Source of the DNA: Leptolyngbya sp. Cla-17
GTDB lineage: Bacteria; Cyanobacteriota; Cyanobacteriia; Leptolyngbyales; Leptolyngbyaceae
Direction: 5' to 3'
DNA length: 64,000 nucleotides
Assembly (NCBI RefSeq): GCF_016807185.1
Contig: NZ_JAEVYN010000002.1
Span: 1,296,528-1,360,527, forward strand
Shown: piece after piece, positions 8,570-18,303 of the stretch
Numbering within the stretch: the stretch's first letter is position 1
Layout: the number at the start of each line of letters is the position of its first letter
Made by a program: the position numbers and the translations under genes
Notes under the pieces: model-generated
Told to the model about the DNA's origin: nothing
Seen by the model: only the letters and a program-made list of their open reading frames with translations
Databases searched by the model: none

Positions 8570-11407
8570 ATGTTAAAAATGTTGCTGGGCGACCCGAATA
8601 CGCGGAAGCTCAAAAAGTATCAGCCGATTGTGACCGAAATTGCTTTGCTTGAAGCAGAGATTCATCCCTTATCGGATCAAGATTTGAAGGGAAAAACCGT
8701 TGAGTTTAGACAGCGGATCGAAAAAGGCGAATCCCTAAACGATTTGCTGCCCGAAGCTTTTGCAGTCGTCAGAGAAGCTGCTCAACGAGTGTTGGGAATG
8801 CGCCACTTCGATGTGCAAATGTTGGGCGGTATGATTTTGCACGAAGGGCAGATCGCCGAAATGAGAACGGGGGAAGGAAAAACCCTGGTGTCTACCCTGC
8901 CTGCTTATCTGAATGCGATCGCCCAGAAAGGGGTCCATGTCGTGACGGTCAACGACTACTTGGCACGTCGCGATGCCGAATGGATGGGTCAAGTTCATCG
9001 CTTTTTGGGTCTGAGTGTGGGGTTAATTCAGCAAACCATGACCTCAGACGAGCGCAAGAGAAATTATGCCTGCGACATTACCTACAGCACGAACAGTGAA
9101 TTAGGGTTTGACTATCTGCGCGACAACATGGCGACCTCAATTCAGGATGTGGTGCAGCGTCCGTTTAACTATTGCGTGATTGATGAAGTCGATTCGGTGT
9201 TAATCGATGAAGCCCGTACGCCCCTGATCATTTCAGGACAGGTCGATAACCCCAGTGAAAAATATTTGCAAGCGGCGCAGGTGGCAGCCCGACTGACCCG
9301 TCAAGTTAATGAAGACGACACCCAAGGACACTACGAAGTCGATGAGAAGCAGCGAAATGTGCTGCTGTCGGATGAAGGCTTTATTGAGGCCGAGAAGGTG
9401 CTGGGGGTAACGGATCTGTTTGATCCTAAAGATCCCTGGGCGCATTATATTTTTAATGCGATCAAAGCCAAAGAACTGTTCATCCTGGATGTGAACTACA
9501 TCGTTCGCAACGATGAAGTGGTGATTGTGGATGAGTTTACGGGGCGGGTCATGCCCGGTCGCCGCTGGAGCGATGGACTCCATCAAGCGATCGAAGCTAA
9601 AGAGGGGGTAGAAATTCAACCCGAAACGCAAACTCTAGCAACGATCACCTACCAAAACTTCTTTCTGCTCTATCCCAATCTGGCAGGAATGACGGGCACC
9701 GCAAAAACCGAAGAAGCGGAACTTGGTAAAATTTACAATCTCGAAGTGACCACGATTCCAACAAATCGTTCCAACATTCGCAGAGACCAATCGGATGTAG
9801 TGTACAAGACCGAAGATGCAAAGTGGAACGCGATCGCCTTGGAATGTGCTGAGATGCATCAAGCGGGTCGTCCCGTCCTAGTCGGCACCACCAGCGTTGA
9901 AAAATCCGAGTTATTGGCTCGCTTATTGGCAGAAGTTAACACCCCTCACAATCTGCTCAATGCCAAACCTGAGAACGTGGAGCGGGAGTCGGAAATTGTC
10001 GCGCAAGCCGGACGCAAAGGCGCGGTTACCATTGCCACAAACATGGCAGGACGCGGCACCGACATCATTCTGGGTGGCAACGCCGACTACATGGCGCGGC
10101 TGAAAGTGCGCGAGTACTTTATGCCCCGGATTGTGAAACCAGAGGATGAAGACGAATTTGGAATGACTGATGTACCCGCCGCCCATGGTGCCAAGGGTGG
10201 TGGACAGGGCTTTGTTCCCGGTCTCAAAGTGAAAAGCTGGAAAGCTTCACCCCAAATTTATCCAACCAACCTTTCAAAAGATACTGAAAAGCTGCTAAAA
10301 GAAGCCGTTGATTTTGCAGTGAAGCAGTATGGAGAGCGATCGCTCTCCGAGTTAGAAGCAGAAGACAAGGTGGCTGTTGCTTCAGAAAAAGCGCCGACTG
10401 ATGATCCTGTGATTCAAAAGCTGCGTCAAATTTACAATCAAATTCGCCAAGAGTACGAAGTTTTTACCACAGCAGAACACGATGGAGTCGTAAATCTAGG
10501 TGGTTTACATGTCATCGGCACAGAGCGACATGAATCTCGCCGGATTGATAACCAACTGAGAGGACGCGCCGCACGGCAGGGTGACCCTGGCTCCACCAAA
10601 TTTTTCCTCAGCTTACAAGATAATCTGCTGCGAATTTTTGGCGGCGATCGGGTGGCTGGCTTGATGAATGCTTTCCGTGTTGAAGAAGATATGCCGATCG
10701 AATCTGGCATGTTGACTCGTTCCTTAGAAGGAGCACAGAAAAAAGTCGAAACCTATTACTACGACATTCGGAAGCAAGTCTTTGAGTATGACGAAGTAAT
10801 GAACAACCAGCGTCGAGCGATTTATGCTGAACGTCGCCGTGTGCTGGAAGGGCAAGACTTGAAAGAACAAATGATTAAGTACGCCGAATTGACGATGAAC
10901 GACATTGTCAATGCTTTCGTTAACCCGGAACTGCCCCCAGAAGAATGGGAACTGGAGAAGCTTTCCAGCAAGGTAAAAGAGTTTGTCTACTTGCTAGCAG
11001 ATCTAGAACCCAAACAGCTAGCAGAGTTTAGTATCGGAGAAATTAAAGCCTTCTTGCATGAGCAAGTCCGCATTGCTTACGACATGAAAGAAGCTCAAAT
11101 TGATCAAATTCAGCCCGGATTGATGCGGCAGGCAGAGCGGTTCTTTATTTTGCAGCAGATTGATACCCTGTGGCGAGAACACCTCCAGCAAATGGATGGA
11201 TTGCGCGAATCGGTTGGCTTGCGGGGCTATGGGCAAAAAGATCCGCTGATTGAATACAAGAGCGAAGGGTACGAATTCTTCTTGGAGATGATGACCGATA
11301 TTCGTCGCAACGTTGTGTATTCTCTGTTCCAGTTCCAGCCACAACTGCAACCGACCGCGACCGCTGCAACCGCCGCTGCTGGCGACATTATCGAATACGA
11401 GGAATAG
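8570..11407 (+). CDS. secA: Preprotein translocase ATPase SecA
   Basis: 945 residues. SecA is the ATP-driven motor that pushes preproteins through SecYEG into the periplasm and, in cyanobacteria, the thylakoid lumen. Visible motifs: Walker A MRTGEGKT, Walker B VIDEVDSVLIDEARTPLI, VTVNDYLARRDAEWM, TVDEFTGR-type VDEFTGRVMPGRRWSDGLHQAI, MAGRGTDIILGG and the arginine finger region RIDNQLRGRAARQGDPG. Near residues 535-630 there is an extended insertion typical of cyanobacterial SecA. The C-terminus lacks the zinc-binding cysteine tail of proteobacterial SecA, as is usual in this phylum. The next gene starts 8 bp after the stop, so an operon is likely. Confidence 0.97.
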   Translation: MLKMLLGDPNTRKLKKYQPIVTEIALLEAEIHPLSDQDLKGKTVEFRQRIEKGESLNDLLPEAFAVVREAAQRVLGMRHFDVQMLGGMILHEGQIAEMRTGEGKTLVSTLPAYLNAIAQKGVHVVTVNDYLARRDAEWMGQVHRFLGLSVGLIQQTMTSDERKRNYACDITYSTNSELGFDYLRDNMATSIQDVVQRPFNYCVIDEVDSVLIDEARTPLIISGQVDNPSEKYLQAAQVAARLTRQVNEDDTQGHYEVDEKQRNVLLSDEGFIEAEKVLGVTDLFDPKDPWAHYIFNAIKAKELFILDVNYIVRNDEVVIVDEFTGRVMPGRRWSDGLHQAIEAKEGVEIQPETQTLATITYQNFFLLYPNLAGMTGTAKTEEAELGKIYNLEVTTIPTNRSNIRRDQSDVVYKTEDAKWNAIALECAEMHQAGRPVLVGTTSVEKSELLARLLAEVNTPHNLLNAKPENVERESEIVAQAGRKGAVTIATNMAGRGTDIILGGNADYMARLKVREYFMPRIVKPEDEDEFGMTDVPAAHGAKGGGQGFVPGLKVKSWKASPQIYPTNLSKDTEKLLKEAVDFAVKQYGERSLSELEAEDKVAVASEKAPTDDPVIQKLRQIYNQIRQEYEVFTTAEHDGVVNLGGLHVIGTERHESRRIDNQLRGRAARQGDPGSTKFFLSLQDNLLRIFGGDRVAGLMNAFRVEEDMPIESGMLTRSLEGAQKKVETYYYDIRKQVFEYDEVMNNQRRAIYAERRRVLEGQDLKEQMIKYAELTMNDIVNAFVNPELPPEEWELEKLSSKVKEFVYLLADLEPKQLAEFSIGEIKAFLHEQVRIAYDMKEAQIDQIQPGLMRQAERFFILQQIDTLWREHLQQMDGLRESVGLRGYGQKDPLIEYKSEGYEFFLEMMTDIRRNVVYSLFQFQPQLQPTATAATAAAGDIIEYEE

Positions 11408-11415
11408 TCAACGCT

Positions 11416-12852
11416 ATGCCCGTTGACTACGATCTGGTTGTGATTGGCGGCACCATCGCTGGGGTGGAAGCCGCCATTTTTGCAGTCCAATTCAAAGCCC
11501 GTGTCGCGCTGGTGACTCAAGGGCTTTCTTTTTCCACGCTGCCGGATTCTTTGTTGATTCCAGCCTTAGCGAACCTTGGGCACACGGCTGAGCAGTGGCA
11601 ACACTTGCAGCGATCGCCCCTATGGCAGGAAGTATCTGCCCCACCTGCATTGAATTGGCACGCTGTGAAACATTGGATACGGGCGATCGCTGCCAATTTA
11701 GACGAGCGCCATTCTCCCTCTGCTTTGGCAACTCTCGGCATCGACATCATCACCAACAGTGGCGAATTTTGCCGCAAGCCAGCCCCCGGATTTTTGGTGG
11801 ATGGACGGTTGCTGAGATCGCGCTCCTATCTTCTTGCGCCAGGTCATCGTCCACTGATTCCCACAATTGCTGGTTTGCAAACCACAGGGTATCAAACTCT
11901 TGCAACCCTGCTACAGCTGCCATCCCTGCCTACTAGCCTTGCGATCGTCGGCGGAAGTATGATCGCCGTGGAACTTGCTCAAGCCCTTCAGCGGCTTGGA
12001 TGTCAGACTACTCTGCTGCTAGCCACCGCCCAACTATTAACCGAGGCTGACCGGGAAGTTTCCCAATTAATCCAGGCACAGCTGGAAGCTGAAGGAGTGC
12101 AAATTTGGCTAAATGCCGACGTCACCCAAGTGAGCTGTGTAGATCGCAAGAAATTGGTTCAGTGGGGCACCCATTCTCTAGTTGCCGGTGACATTTTGCT
12201 GGCAGTGGAGCAAGTTCCTGATGTGGAAACCTGGAACCTGGAGGCAATGAACGTGCAAAGGTACAACCACGGAATTGTACGAAATTCCAAATTGCAAACT
12301 GCGCCCCACGTTTACATTTGCGAAGGACGAACGCAGCACTCCCTCTCAGCCCATCTAGGCACTTACGAAGCCAAACTTGCAGTCAAAAATGCGCTGTTTT
12401 TCTCCAACCAGCGCACCTCCTACCGAGCCATTCCGTTCAGCATCCACACTAGTCCTGCTGCCGCTTGGGTCGGTTTGACGGAACGCGAAGCCGTTGACCA
12501 GTATGGCAAGGATGTCTTGATTTTACGGCAACCGTTTTATAACCTGACCCAAGCACAAATCCAAAATGACCTGACTGGTTTTTGCAAGCTAATTGTGCAG
12601 CGGAATGGAACGCTGCTAGGTGCCCATGTGGTTGGAACCCGTGCAGAGGAGTTCATTGGCACGATCGCGATCGCCCTGCAAAAACGCCTCAAGCTTCAGG
12701 CACTTGCGGATCTTGTTGTGCCGTCTTCAAGCTTTGCCGAAATTATTCAACAGACTGCGGCTGAGTGGCAGCGACTACGGCTGAAACAACACCCATGCTG
12801 GCAAGATCTTTTGGAGGCCTCTTTTGATATCCGGCGATCGCGGGCAAGGTAG
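11416..12852 (+). CDS. FAD-dependent pyridine nucleotide oxidoreductase, redox cysteines absent
   Basis: 478 residues with the layout of the dihydrolipoamide/mercuric reductase family: FAD-binding VVIGGTIAGVEAA near residue 8, NAD(P)-binding LAIVGGSMIAVELAQALQRLG near residue 174, and a C-terminal dimerisation domain with LLGAHVVGTRAEEFIG. The redox pair CxxxxC expected near residues 40-45 is missing (the region reads LSFSTLPDSLLIPALANLGH), and the C-terminal HPxxxE is replaced by VVPSSSFAE. It therefore cannot be a classical disulfide reductase; related cyanobacterial proteins (Slr1849-like) are of uncertain function. It starts 8 bp after secA. Its last 147 bp are duplicated at 18304-18449. 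Confidence 0.82.
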   Translation: MPVDYDLVVIGGTIAGVEAAIFAVQFKARVALVTQGLSFSTLPDSLLIPALANLGHTAEQWQHLQRSPLWQEVSAPPALNWHAVKHWIRAIAANLDERHSPSALATLGIDIITNSGEFCRKPAPGFLVDGRLLRSRSYLLAPGHRPLIPTIAGLQTTGYQTLATLLQLPSLPTSLAIVGGSMIAVELAQALQRLGCQTTLLLATAQLLTEADREVSQLIQAQLEAEGVQIWLNADVTQVSCVDRKKLVQWGTHSLVAGDILLAVEQVPDVETWNLEAMNVQRYNHGIVRNSKLQTAPHVYICEGRTQHSLSAHLGTYEAKLAVKNALFFSNQRTSYRAIPFSIHTSPAAAWVGLTEREAVDQYGKDVLILRQPFYNLTQAQIQNDLTGFCKLIVQRNGTLLGAHVVGTRAEEFIGTIAIALQKRLKLQALADLVVPSSSFAEIIQQTAAEWQRLRLKQHPCWQDLLEASFDIRRSRAR

Positions 12853-12915
12853 AGACACTGCATTCTCGGCATACTCCTTCCTACCAAAGTTCGAGATCAT
12901 AGGTTATAGCGGTTC

Positions 12916-13488
12916 TCAGTCGAGTGAGGTACAGTAGCAACAATGAGTAAACCAATGACGAATATCTTTAAGCGACACTTGAGCAAACGCTTGAGTCATC
13001 GCCTCGTCTAACGCTTGTTTGGTTCGTGGAGCAATCGCGCGGAGGATTGCTTTGACTTTTGACCAAAACTGCTCAATGGGATTAAAGTCGGGTGAGTAGG
13101 AGGGTAAATAGACTAATTTTGCACCCACTGCTTCAATCGCTTGGGCAATGCCATCGACTTTGTGAGAACTAAAGTTATCCATAACGACACAGGCTCCCTT
13201 CCACAAGTTTGGCACTAACACCTGTTGGACAAAAGTTTGAAACGCCCGTCCGTCCGTTCCCCCTTCAAAGGTCAGTGCCGCAATGATGCCATCAAGGGTG
13301 AGCGCTCCAATGATGGTTTGGTTTTTTCCTCGGTTCTGTGGACGATGACTGTAAGCGCGGTGTCCTTGAAGGGCTCTGGCATAGAGCCTTGCCATTGCTA
13401 GATTTACTCCGGCTTCGTCGATGAATACTAGGTCTTTGGCTTCGACTTGAGTAATCATTTGCCAAAACTCAACCCGTGCCTGCTGCAC
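12916..13488 (-). CDS. IS630 transposase, DDE catalytic part
   Basis: 190 residues from the first ATG, though the frame is open further upstream to the A8 run at 13521-13528. Catalytic acids of the IS630 DDE domain are visible: FIDEAG (Asp), VVMDNFSSHK (Asp) and SPDFNPIEQFWSKVK (Glu). It is in the +1 frame relative to the N-terminal part, so it needs frameshifting or is a broken gene. Both stretches together match a normal IS630 transposase of about 320-350 residues. Confidence 0.85.
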   Translation of the reverse strand: MQQARVEFWQMITQVEAKDLVFIDEAGVNLAMARLYARALQGHRAYSHRPQNRGKNQTIIGALTLDGIIAALTFEGGTDGRAFQTFVQQVLVPNLWKGACVVMDNFSSHKVDGIAQAIEAVGAKLVYLPSYSPDFNPIEQFWSKVKAILRAIAPRTKQALDEAMTQAFAQVSLKDIRHWFTHCCYCTSLD

Positions 13489-13504
13489 CTGCTCCTGGTC
13501 TCGT

Positions 13505-13900
13505 TCAGTTGCTCGAAAGGTTTTTTTTGACGGTGAGCTTTAAGCGTTGCACCGCTCGTCCCATCGTTGAACGACTTACTCGCATTCCTACTTTCGCCTC
13601 GAATTGCTCAGATAACTGGGCAAGCGTGGCATCATTGGTAGCCTCGACTAATTCGGCAAGCACTTGATGATGCTCAAGCGTCAGTTGAGCGGGCTTACCT
13701 CCTCCATGAGGTTTTGGCTCAATGCTGCCCGTTTCTCGGTATTGTTTAAGCAGTTTGATAATGAAACTGGTTGCCACGCTAAATCGCTTGGCTAGTTGGC
13801 GTTGAGAGATGGGTTCGTCTTTGTAAACGTCAATGATTTTTTGGCGCAAGTCTGTAGAATACGCTTTCATCACTACCGATTCATTTAGGCTACTAAACAT
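13505..13900 (-). CDS. IS630 transposase, N-terminal helix-turn-helix part
   Basis: 131 residues. AYSTDLRQKIIDVYKDEPIS and QRQLAKRFSVATSFIIKLLK are the first helix-turn-helix of IS630 transposases; TLAQLSEQFEAKVGMRVSRS is the second. The frame closes with VKKNLSSN immediately after the A8 run on its strand; dropping one A would restore the fused reading KKTFRATERD, which is the usual IS630 sequence at this place. Confidence 0.83.
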   Translation of the reverse strand: MFSSLNESVVMKAYSTDLRQKIIDVYKDEPISQRQLAKRFSVATSFIIKLLKQYRETGSIEPKPHGGGKPAQLTLEHHQVLAELVEATNDATLAQLSEQFEAKVGMRVSRSTMGRAVQRLKLTVKKNLSSN

Positions 13901-14061
13901 TACTAGAATCGTACCTCATTCAATAGGAAAAGGCTATAATTTGATCAAATTCGCTAAGGAGCGATCGCAGTCTGCATTTACCCATAAATTTTCCTGTCAA
14001 TATCGACTTGTGCCCGTAAACAGAAATTACAGTAGCGCTAGCAACTTGCTAGATCTTTGCA

Positions 14062-17000
14062 ATGAACCAGGTCGTTTCTTTGTTTGGTTTAGTCGGCGGA
14101 ATCATGCTGAGTCAGTGGATAGGATCACTTCCCGCCGCTAGCCAAATGATTCCCGATGCAACTTTGCCAATCAATTCGCAAGTGGCTCCGGGTTGCACCA
14201 CTTGCATGATTGATGGCGGCACTGTGCGCGGGGTCAATCTGTTCCACAGCTTCAAAGAATTTTCTATTCCCACGGGTGGCGCTGCCTGGTTCAACAACAC
14301 AGCCCAAATCCAAAATATTCTCACGCGAGTCACCGGAAATTCCCTCTCCAACATTGATGGATTGCTCAAAGCTAACGGTGCTGCCAACCTGTTTTTACTC
14401 AATCCAAACGGCATTGTTTTTGGCTCAAATGCTCAGCTGCAAATTGGGGGTTCATTTTTTGCTAGCACCGCCCCTAGCTTCAAGTTTGCCGATGGCAGCG
14501 AATTCAGCGCCACCCAACCCCAAGCTTCATCTCTATTAACGGTCAATGTGCCGCTGGGATTGCAGTATGGCAAAGCGATGGGTGATATTCACCAAGCAGG
14601 AAGTTTGGAAGTGACAGATGGACAAAGCCTGACGCTGTATGGCAACACGGTGATGAACACTGGAACTCTAAGAACCGCAGGGGGAACAGTGCAGCTATTG
14701 GGCGATCGCGTGGCTCTACTGACTCCCACTCAGATTGATGTTTCGAGTACCACGGGAGGCGGTACCGTTCGCATCGGGGGCGACCTGCAAGGGCAAGGAA
14801 CGTTACCCACAGCAACGGCAACCTACATTGATCGGGGTGCTGTGATTCGTGCCGATGGTCTCTTTGCCTCTACTCCTGCAAACGGTGGCACGATTGTTGT
14901 TTGGTCGAATGCTTCTACCAAAGCCTATGGAACATTGACGGCACGATCGCAGAACACTGGCAATGGTGGCTTGATCGAAACCTCTAGTGCAGGCATCGTC
15001 GATGTGGCAGGTATTCAAGTCGATGCCTCTGCTGCCAATGGGTTGCCCGGAAACTGGCTAATTGATCCCCGCGACATCATCATTCAAAATGTTGGAGCTT
15101 CCACCAACGGCACCTTTAGCGGTACCAATCCTGATATTTTCACGCCCATCGGGGATAGCGCCATTATTGCCACGACCGATATTCAAAACCGTCTGAATGC
15201 TGGAACTAGCGTCACCATTACCACAGGTAATACGGGCACCCAGGCAGGCAACATCACCATCGCAGACAATATCACCAAAAATCCGTTCGGCGGACCGGCT
15301 ACCTTAACGCTAACCGCCGCCAACGACATTCTCTTGCAGCCCGGTATTCAGATTCAGTCCTTTTTTGTTCCTACCAATTTCAATCCGCTGAATCTGATTT
15401 TGCAAGCAGACAGCGACAACTCTGGTAGCGGCAGCGTTATTCTCAACGGCACGATTTCTAGCAATGCTGGACAGGTGAGTCTTTCTGGCCGCACGATTTC
15501 TTTGACGAATGGCTCTGTTTCTAGCGGTATCCCTGGCACTCCAGATGCTGGCATTGCGGGAGGGGCTGGAGCAATTACTCTAACGGCTGATACGGTTTCA
15601 TTAGACAACAGCAGGCTGCAAGCAGATACGTATGGTGGTGGAGATGGTCAACCCATCATCATTAATGCAGGCACGGTTTCCTTAAACAACAATAGTTCCA
15701 TCGGCACCATCACCTGGACCACTACAAACAACGCTGGTAATGTCACGATTAATGCCCCTGGATCGGTATCGATCACCAACAATAGTTCTGTTTTCAGCAC
15801 CAGCAATGGCTTTAGTGCGACGCAAGTGGGAGATGCAGGTTTCATTACGATCAATGGTGGAGCGATCGCCGTTAATCAAGGAAGGGTTGCCAGTACAGGG
15901 AATGCTCAAGGACTGGCAGGAATTGTCATCAATGCCGCGGCGGGTTCGGTAGATATCAGTAACAGTTCTGTCAGCAGTATCGGGCGCGGTGGAGATGGTG
16001 CGCCTACGACTATAACCGCGATCGAGGGAGTGCGCTTGACCAATAGCTTTATCAGCAGTCGTGGGCTAAATCGCAATGCTGGACCCATTACAGTGAGTGG
16101 TAAGCAAGTTGAAATTGATGCAACCTCCATCGCTGCCCAGTCTTTCTTTACGGGAACAGGCGGCGCAGTTGCTATCAATGCGACAGATGCGGTCACGTTC
16201 ACTGGAAATAGCCGAGTGAGTAGCGAATCCTTTGGGGTTGGAGACTCTGGCCCCTTAAATGTGAGGGCGGGTTCTAGAATCTTGGTCAGCAATAGCGAAC
16301 TGACTAGCAGCAATTACGAGAAGGGAAATGCAGGTGACTTGACCCTAAGTGCCAGTTCGGTGGCCCTGGATGATAAAGCGCAGGTGCTTAGCATCGTGAG
16401 AGCAAATTTTGGAGTTCCCAATGCGTCTGGTAATGGGGGACAGGTGGCGGTGGATGCCCAAACTCTGACTTTGACAGGAGGTTCCACTGTATCGGCTAGC
16501 ACCTTTGGCGATGGCAATGCGGGTCAGATTTTAGTCAGAAATGCCTATTCAGTGGTGCTTTCTGGTAGCACGATCGCGTCGGCGGTGAATTCAACAGCAA
16601 CGGGCAGCGGGGGCAACATCGACATTCAAACCCGCTCACTTCTGCTGACGGATGGAGGGCAGATTACGGCAAACACCACAGGGCGAGGGCAAGCGGGAGA
16701 TATTGTGGTCAACAGCCGCGATCGTGTGACTCTGACGGGCGCGAATACGGGCTTATTTGCCCAAACTAGTTCAGCAACGGGTGCGGGGGGCAGTATTGCC
16801 GTCACGACCGACACTTTTCAAATTGCCAATACTGCCACGCTCAATGCAACGACCAGCAGCCAGAGTCAAGGCGGCAACATTACGGTTAATGCGAATAATT
16901 TCAATGGCACCACAGGCAGTCAGCTACTCACCACTACGTCGGGCGGTGGACAGGCAGGCAACATTACGGTCAATGCCGCAAACCAGTTCAATTTGAGGGA

Positions 17001-18186
17001 TGCCAACACCGGATTATTCGCCAGCACATCTCCGGGCACTACTGGGGAGGGTGGCAGCATTACGCTACGGACAGGTGCAGCCACCATTGCAGAGGGTGCT
17101 CAATTGGCCGCTATCGCGACCGGCAGCGGCAATGCCGGAAAAATTAACGCGATCGCAAACAGTTTGGAACTGAGTCAGACTGGACAAATTCTCACCACCA
17201 CATCCAGCAGCGGACGGGCAGGAGATATTACAGTGGATGTCAGCGATCACCTGACGCTGACTGATGCCAACACGGGACTATTCGCCAGTACCCTGACTGG
17301 TTCTTCAGGTGATGGCGGCAGTATTTTTGTCAAAGCTCCGTTGGTGGGCATTTATAACAATGCCGCCCTTTCGGTAGACAGCCAGGGCAGCGGTCAGGGC
17401 GGCGATATTGCCTTACAAGCGAATCGGCTACAGCTAGAAGACCGTGCCCGTCTAACGGCTGAAACGACCAGCGCGAATGGTGGCAACTTAATGCTGGATG
17501 TGCGCGACCTGATCTTGCTACGGCGCAATAGTCTAATCTCTACCACCGCTGGCACGGCACAAGCAGGCGGCAATGGCGGCAACATTTTTATCAACACTCC
17601 TTTTATTGTCGGAGTGCTAGCTGAAAATAGTGATATTCGTGCCAATGCCTTTACCGGAAACGGCGGCAAGATCAGCATCAGCGCTTTTGGTATTTACGGA
17701 CTCACATTTCAGCCCACATCCACACCCTTTAGTGACATTACTGCCAGTTCACAATTTGGCATCAGCGGTCAGGTGTTGTTAGATCTCCCCAATCTTGACC
17801 CGACAAAAGGCTTAACCAAACCGCCACCAATGGTAGAACCAATCCCCAGTATTAGGGTGGGATGTGCTGCCGATGAGAACCCCCGTATCGGCAGCAGTCG
17901 ATTTGTGATTCTGGGACAGGGCGGATTGCCTCTGACCCCTGATGAAGCTTTTAGCGGCGATCGCACGTTGGCTGAACCCATCGACGCGATCTCAAAATAT
18001 CCTCCAGTATCCAACCAGCCAACCATTGACACGCATCAGCGATCGGTTGTGGACAGAACTACAGCTATTATTGAAGCGCAAGGCTGGGTGCAAGATGAGC
18101 GCGGGACAATTTCTCTGATTGCCCAACCCCTTGAAATAACCGCTCACAACCCAATTTGGACTTCGCTTTCCTGCTCTACTCCATAG
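14062..18186 (+). CDS. Filamentous haemagglutinin-type secreted exoprotein (TpsA-like)
   Basis: 1374 residues. A signal-like N-terminus (about 1-27, ending near LPAASQ) leads into a two-partner-secretion domain with NANGAANLFLLNPNGIVFG-type motif (KANGAANLFLLNPNGIVFGS, about residues 103-122) and IGGSFFAST. The remainder is a Gly/Ser/Thr/Asn-rich beta-helix with recurring GGxIxxxT turns, consistent with an extended surface fibre. Three related 87-88-residue units occur near residues 893-1090. The C-terminal tail (SSRFVILGQGGLPLTPDEAF ... IIEAQGWVQDERGTISL) is the one shared by cyanobacterial TpsA proteins. No outer-membrane TpsB transporter is present in the window. Adhesion or surface role is inferred. 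Confidence 0.86.
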   Translation: MNQVVSLFGLVGGIMLSQWIGSLPAASQMIPDATLPINSQVAPGCTTCMIDGGTVRGVNLFHSFKEFSIPTGGAAWFNNTAQIQNILTRVTGNSLSNIDGLLKANGAANLFLLNPNGIVFGSNAQLQIGGSFFASTAPSFKFADGSEFSATQPQASSLLTVNVPLGLQYGKAMGDIHQAGSLEVTDGQSLTLYGNTVMNTGTLRTAGGTVQLLGDRVALLTPTQIDVSSTTGGGTVRIGGDLQGQGTLPTATATYIDRGAVIRADGLFASTPANGGTIVVWSNASTKAYGTLTARSQNTGNGGLIETSSAGIVDVAGIQVDASAANGLPGNWLIDPRDIIIQNVGASTNGTFSGTNPDIFTPIGDSAIIATTDIQNRLNAGTSVTITTGNTGTQAGNITIADNITKNPFGGPATLTLTAANDILLQPGIQIQSFFVPTNFNPLNLILQADSDNSGSGSVILNGTISSNAGQVSLSGRTISLTNGSVSSGIPGTPDAGIAGGAGAITLTADTVSLDNSRLQADTYGGGDGQPIIINAGTVSLNNNSSIGTITWTTTNNAGNVTINAPGSVSITNNSSVFSTSNGFSATQVGDAGFITINGGAIAVNQGRVASTGNAQGLAGIVINAAAGSVDISNSSVSSIGRGGDGAPTTITAIEGVRLTNSFISSRGLNRNAGPITVSGKQVEIDATSIAAQSFFTGTGGAVAINATDAVTFTGNSRVSSESFGVGDSGPLNVRAGSRILVSNSELTSSNYEKGNAGDLTLSASSVALDDKAQVLSIVRANFGVPNASGNGGQVAVDAQTLTLTGGSTVSASTFGDGNAGQILVRNAYSVVLSGSTIASAVNSTATGSGGNIDIQTRSLLLTDGGQITANTTGRGQAGDIVVNSRDRVTLTGANTGLFAQTSSATGAGGSIAVTTDTFQIANTATLNATTSSQSQGGNITVNANNFNGTTGSQLLTTTSGGGQAGNITVNAANQFNLRDANTGLFASTSPGTTGEGGSITLRTGAATIAEGAQLAAIATGSGNAGKINAIANSLELSQTGQILTTTSSSGRAGDITVDVSDHLTLTDANTGLFASTLTGSSGDGGSIFVKAPLVGIYNNAALSVDSQGSGQGGDIALQANRLQLEDRARLTAETTSANGGNLMLDVRDLILLRRNSLISTTAGTAQAGGNGGNIFINTPFIVGVLAENSDIRANAFTGNGGKISISAFGIYGLTFQPTSTPFSDITASSQFGISGQVLLDLPNLDPTKGLTKPPPMVEPIPSIRVGCAADENPRIGSSRFVILGQGGLPLTPDEAFSGDRTLAEPIDAISKYPPVSNQPTIDTHQRSVVDRTTAIIEAQGWVQDERGTISLIAQPLEITAHNPIWTSLSCSTP
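16741..17340 (+). repeat. Intragenic repeats of 87-88 codons in haemagglutinin gene
   Basis: The core A-N-T-G-L-F-A-(Q/S)-T is encoded at 16741, 17002 and 17266, giving periods of 261 and 264 bp. The units share GGSI and TT(S)GGGQAGNITV-like segments. They probably arose by unequal recombination and may vary in number among strains. Confidence 0.65.
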
Positions 18187-18303
18187 AAGAGCTATGGGGT
18201 ATAAGTACTTTAGCCTCTAGCTTTCAACTCCTAATCCTATACAGATTTTGAGAAAACAACTAGGGCGATCGCCTTTTAACAACAGTTTAAGATCCCGGCA
18301 ATA

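Larger units (their letters stand above)
12905..13938 (-). mobile_element. IS630-family insertion sequence (copy 1)
   Basis: About 1.03 kb. Ends carry imperfect terminal inverted repeats sharing TATAGC at the tips (12905-12910 and 13933-13938) and TGAGGTAC further in (12925-12932 and 13911-13918). TA at both tips fits the TA target preference of the IS630/Tc1-mariner group. It encodes a helix-turn-helix frame and a DDE frame in different phases joined at a run of eight A. It lies between the flavoprotein gene and the haemagglutinin gene. Confidence 0.85.

Noticed and set aside
18181..18197. CCATAG/CTATGG hairpin at the haemagglutinin stop codon as terminator
   Set aside because: Only six pairs and no T-tract follows.
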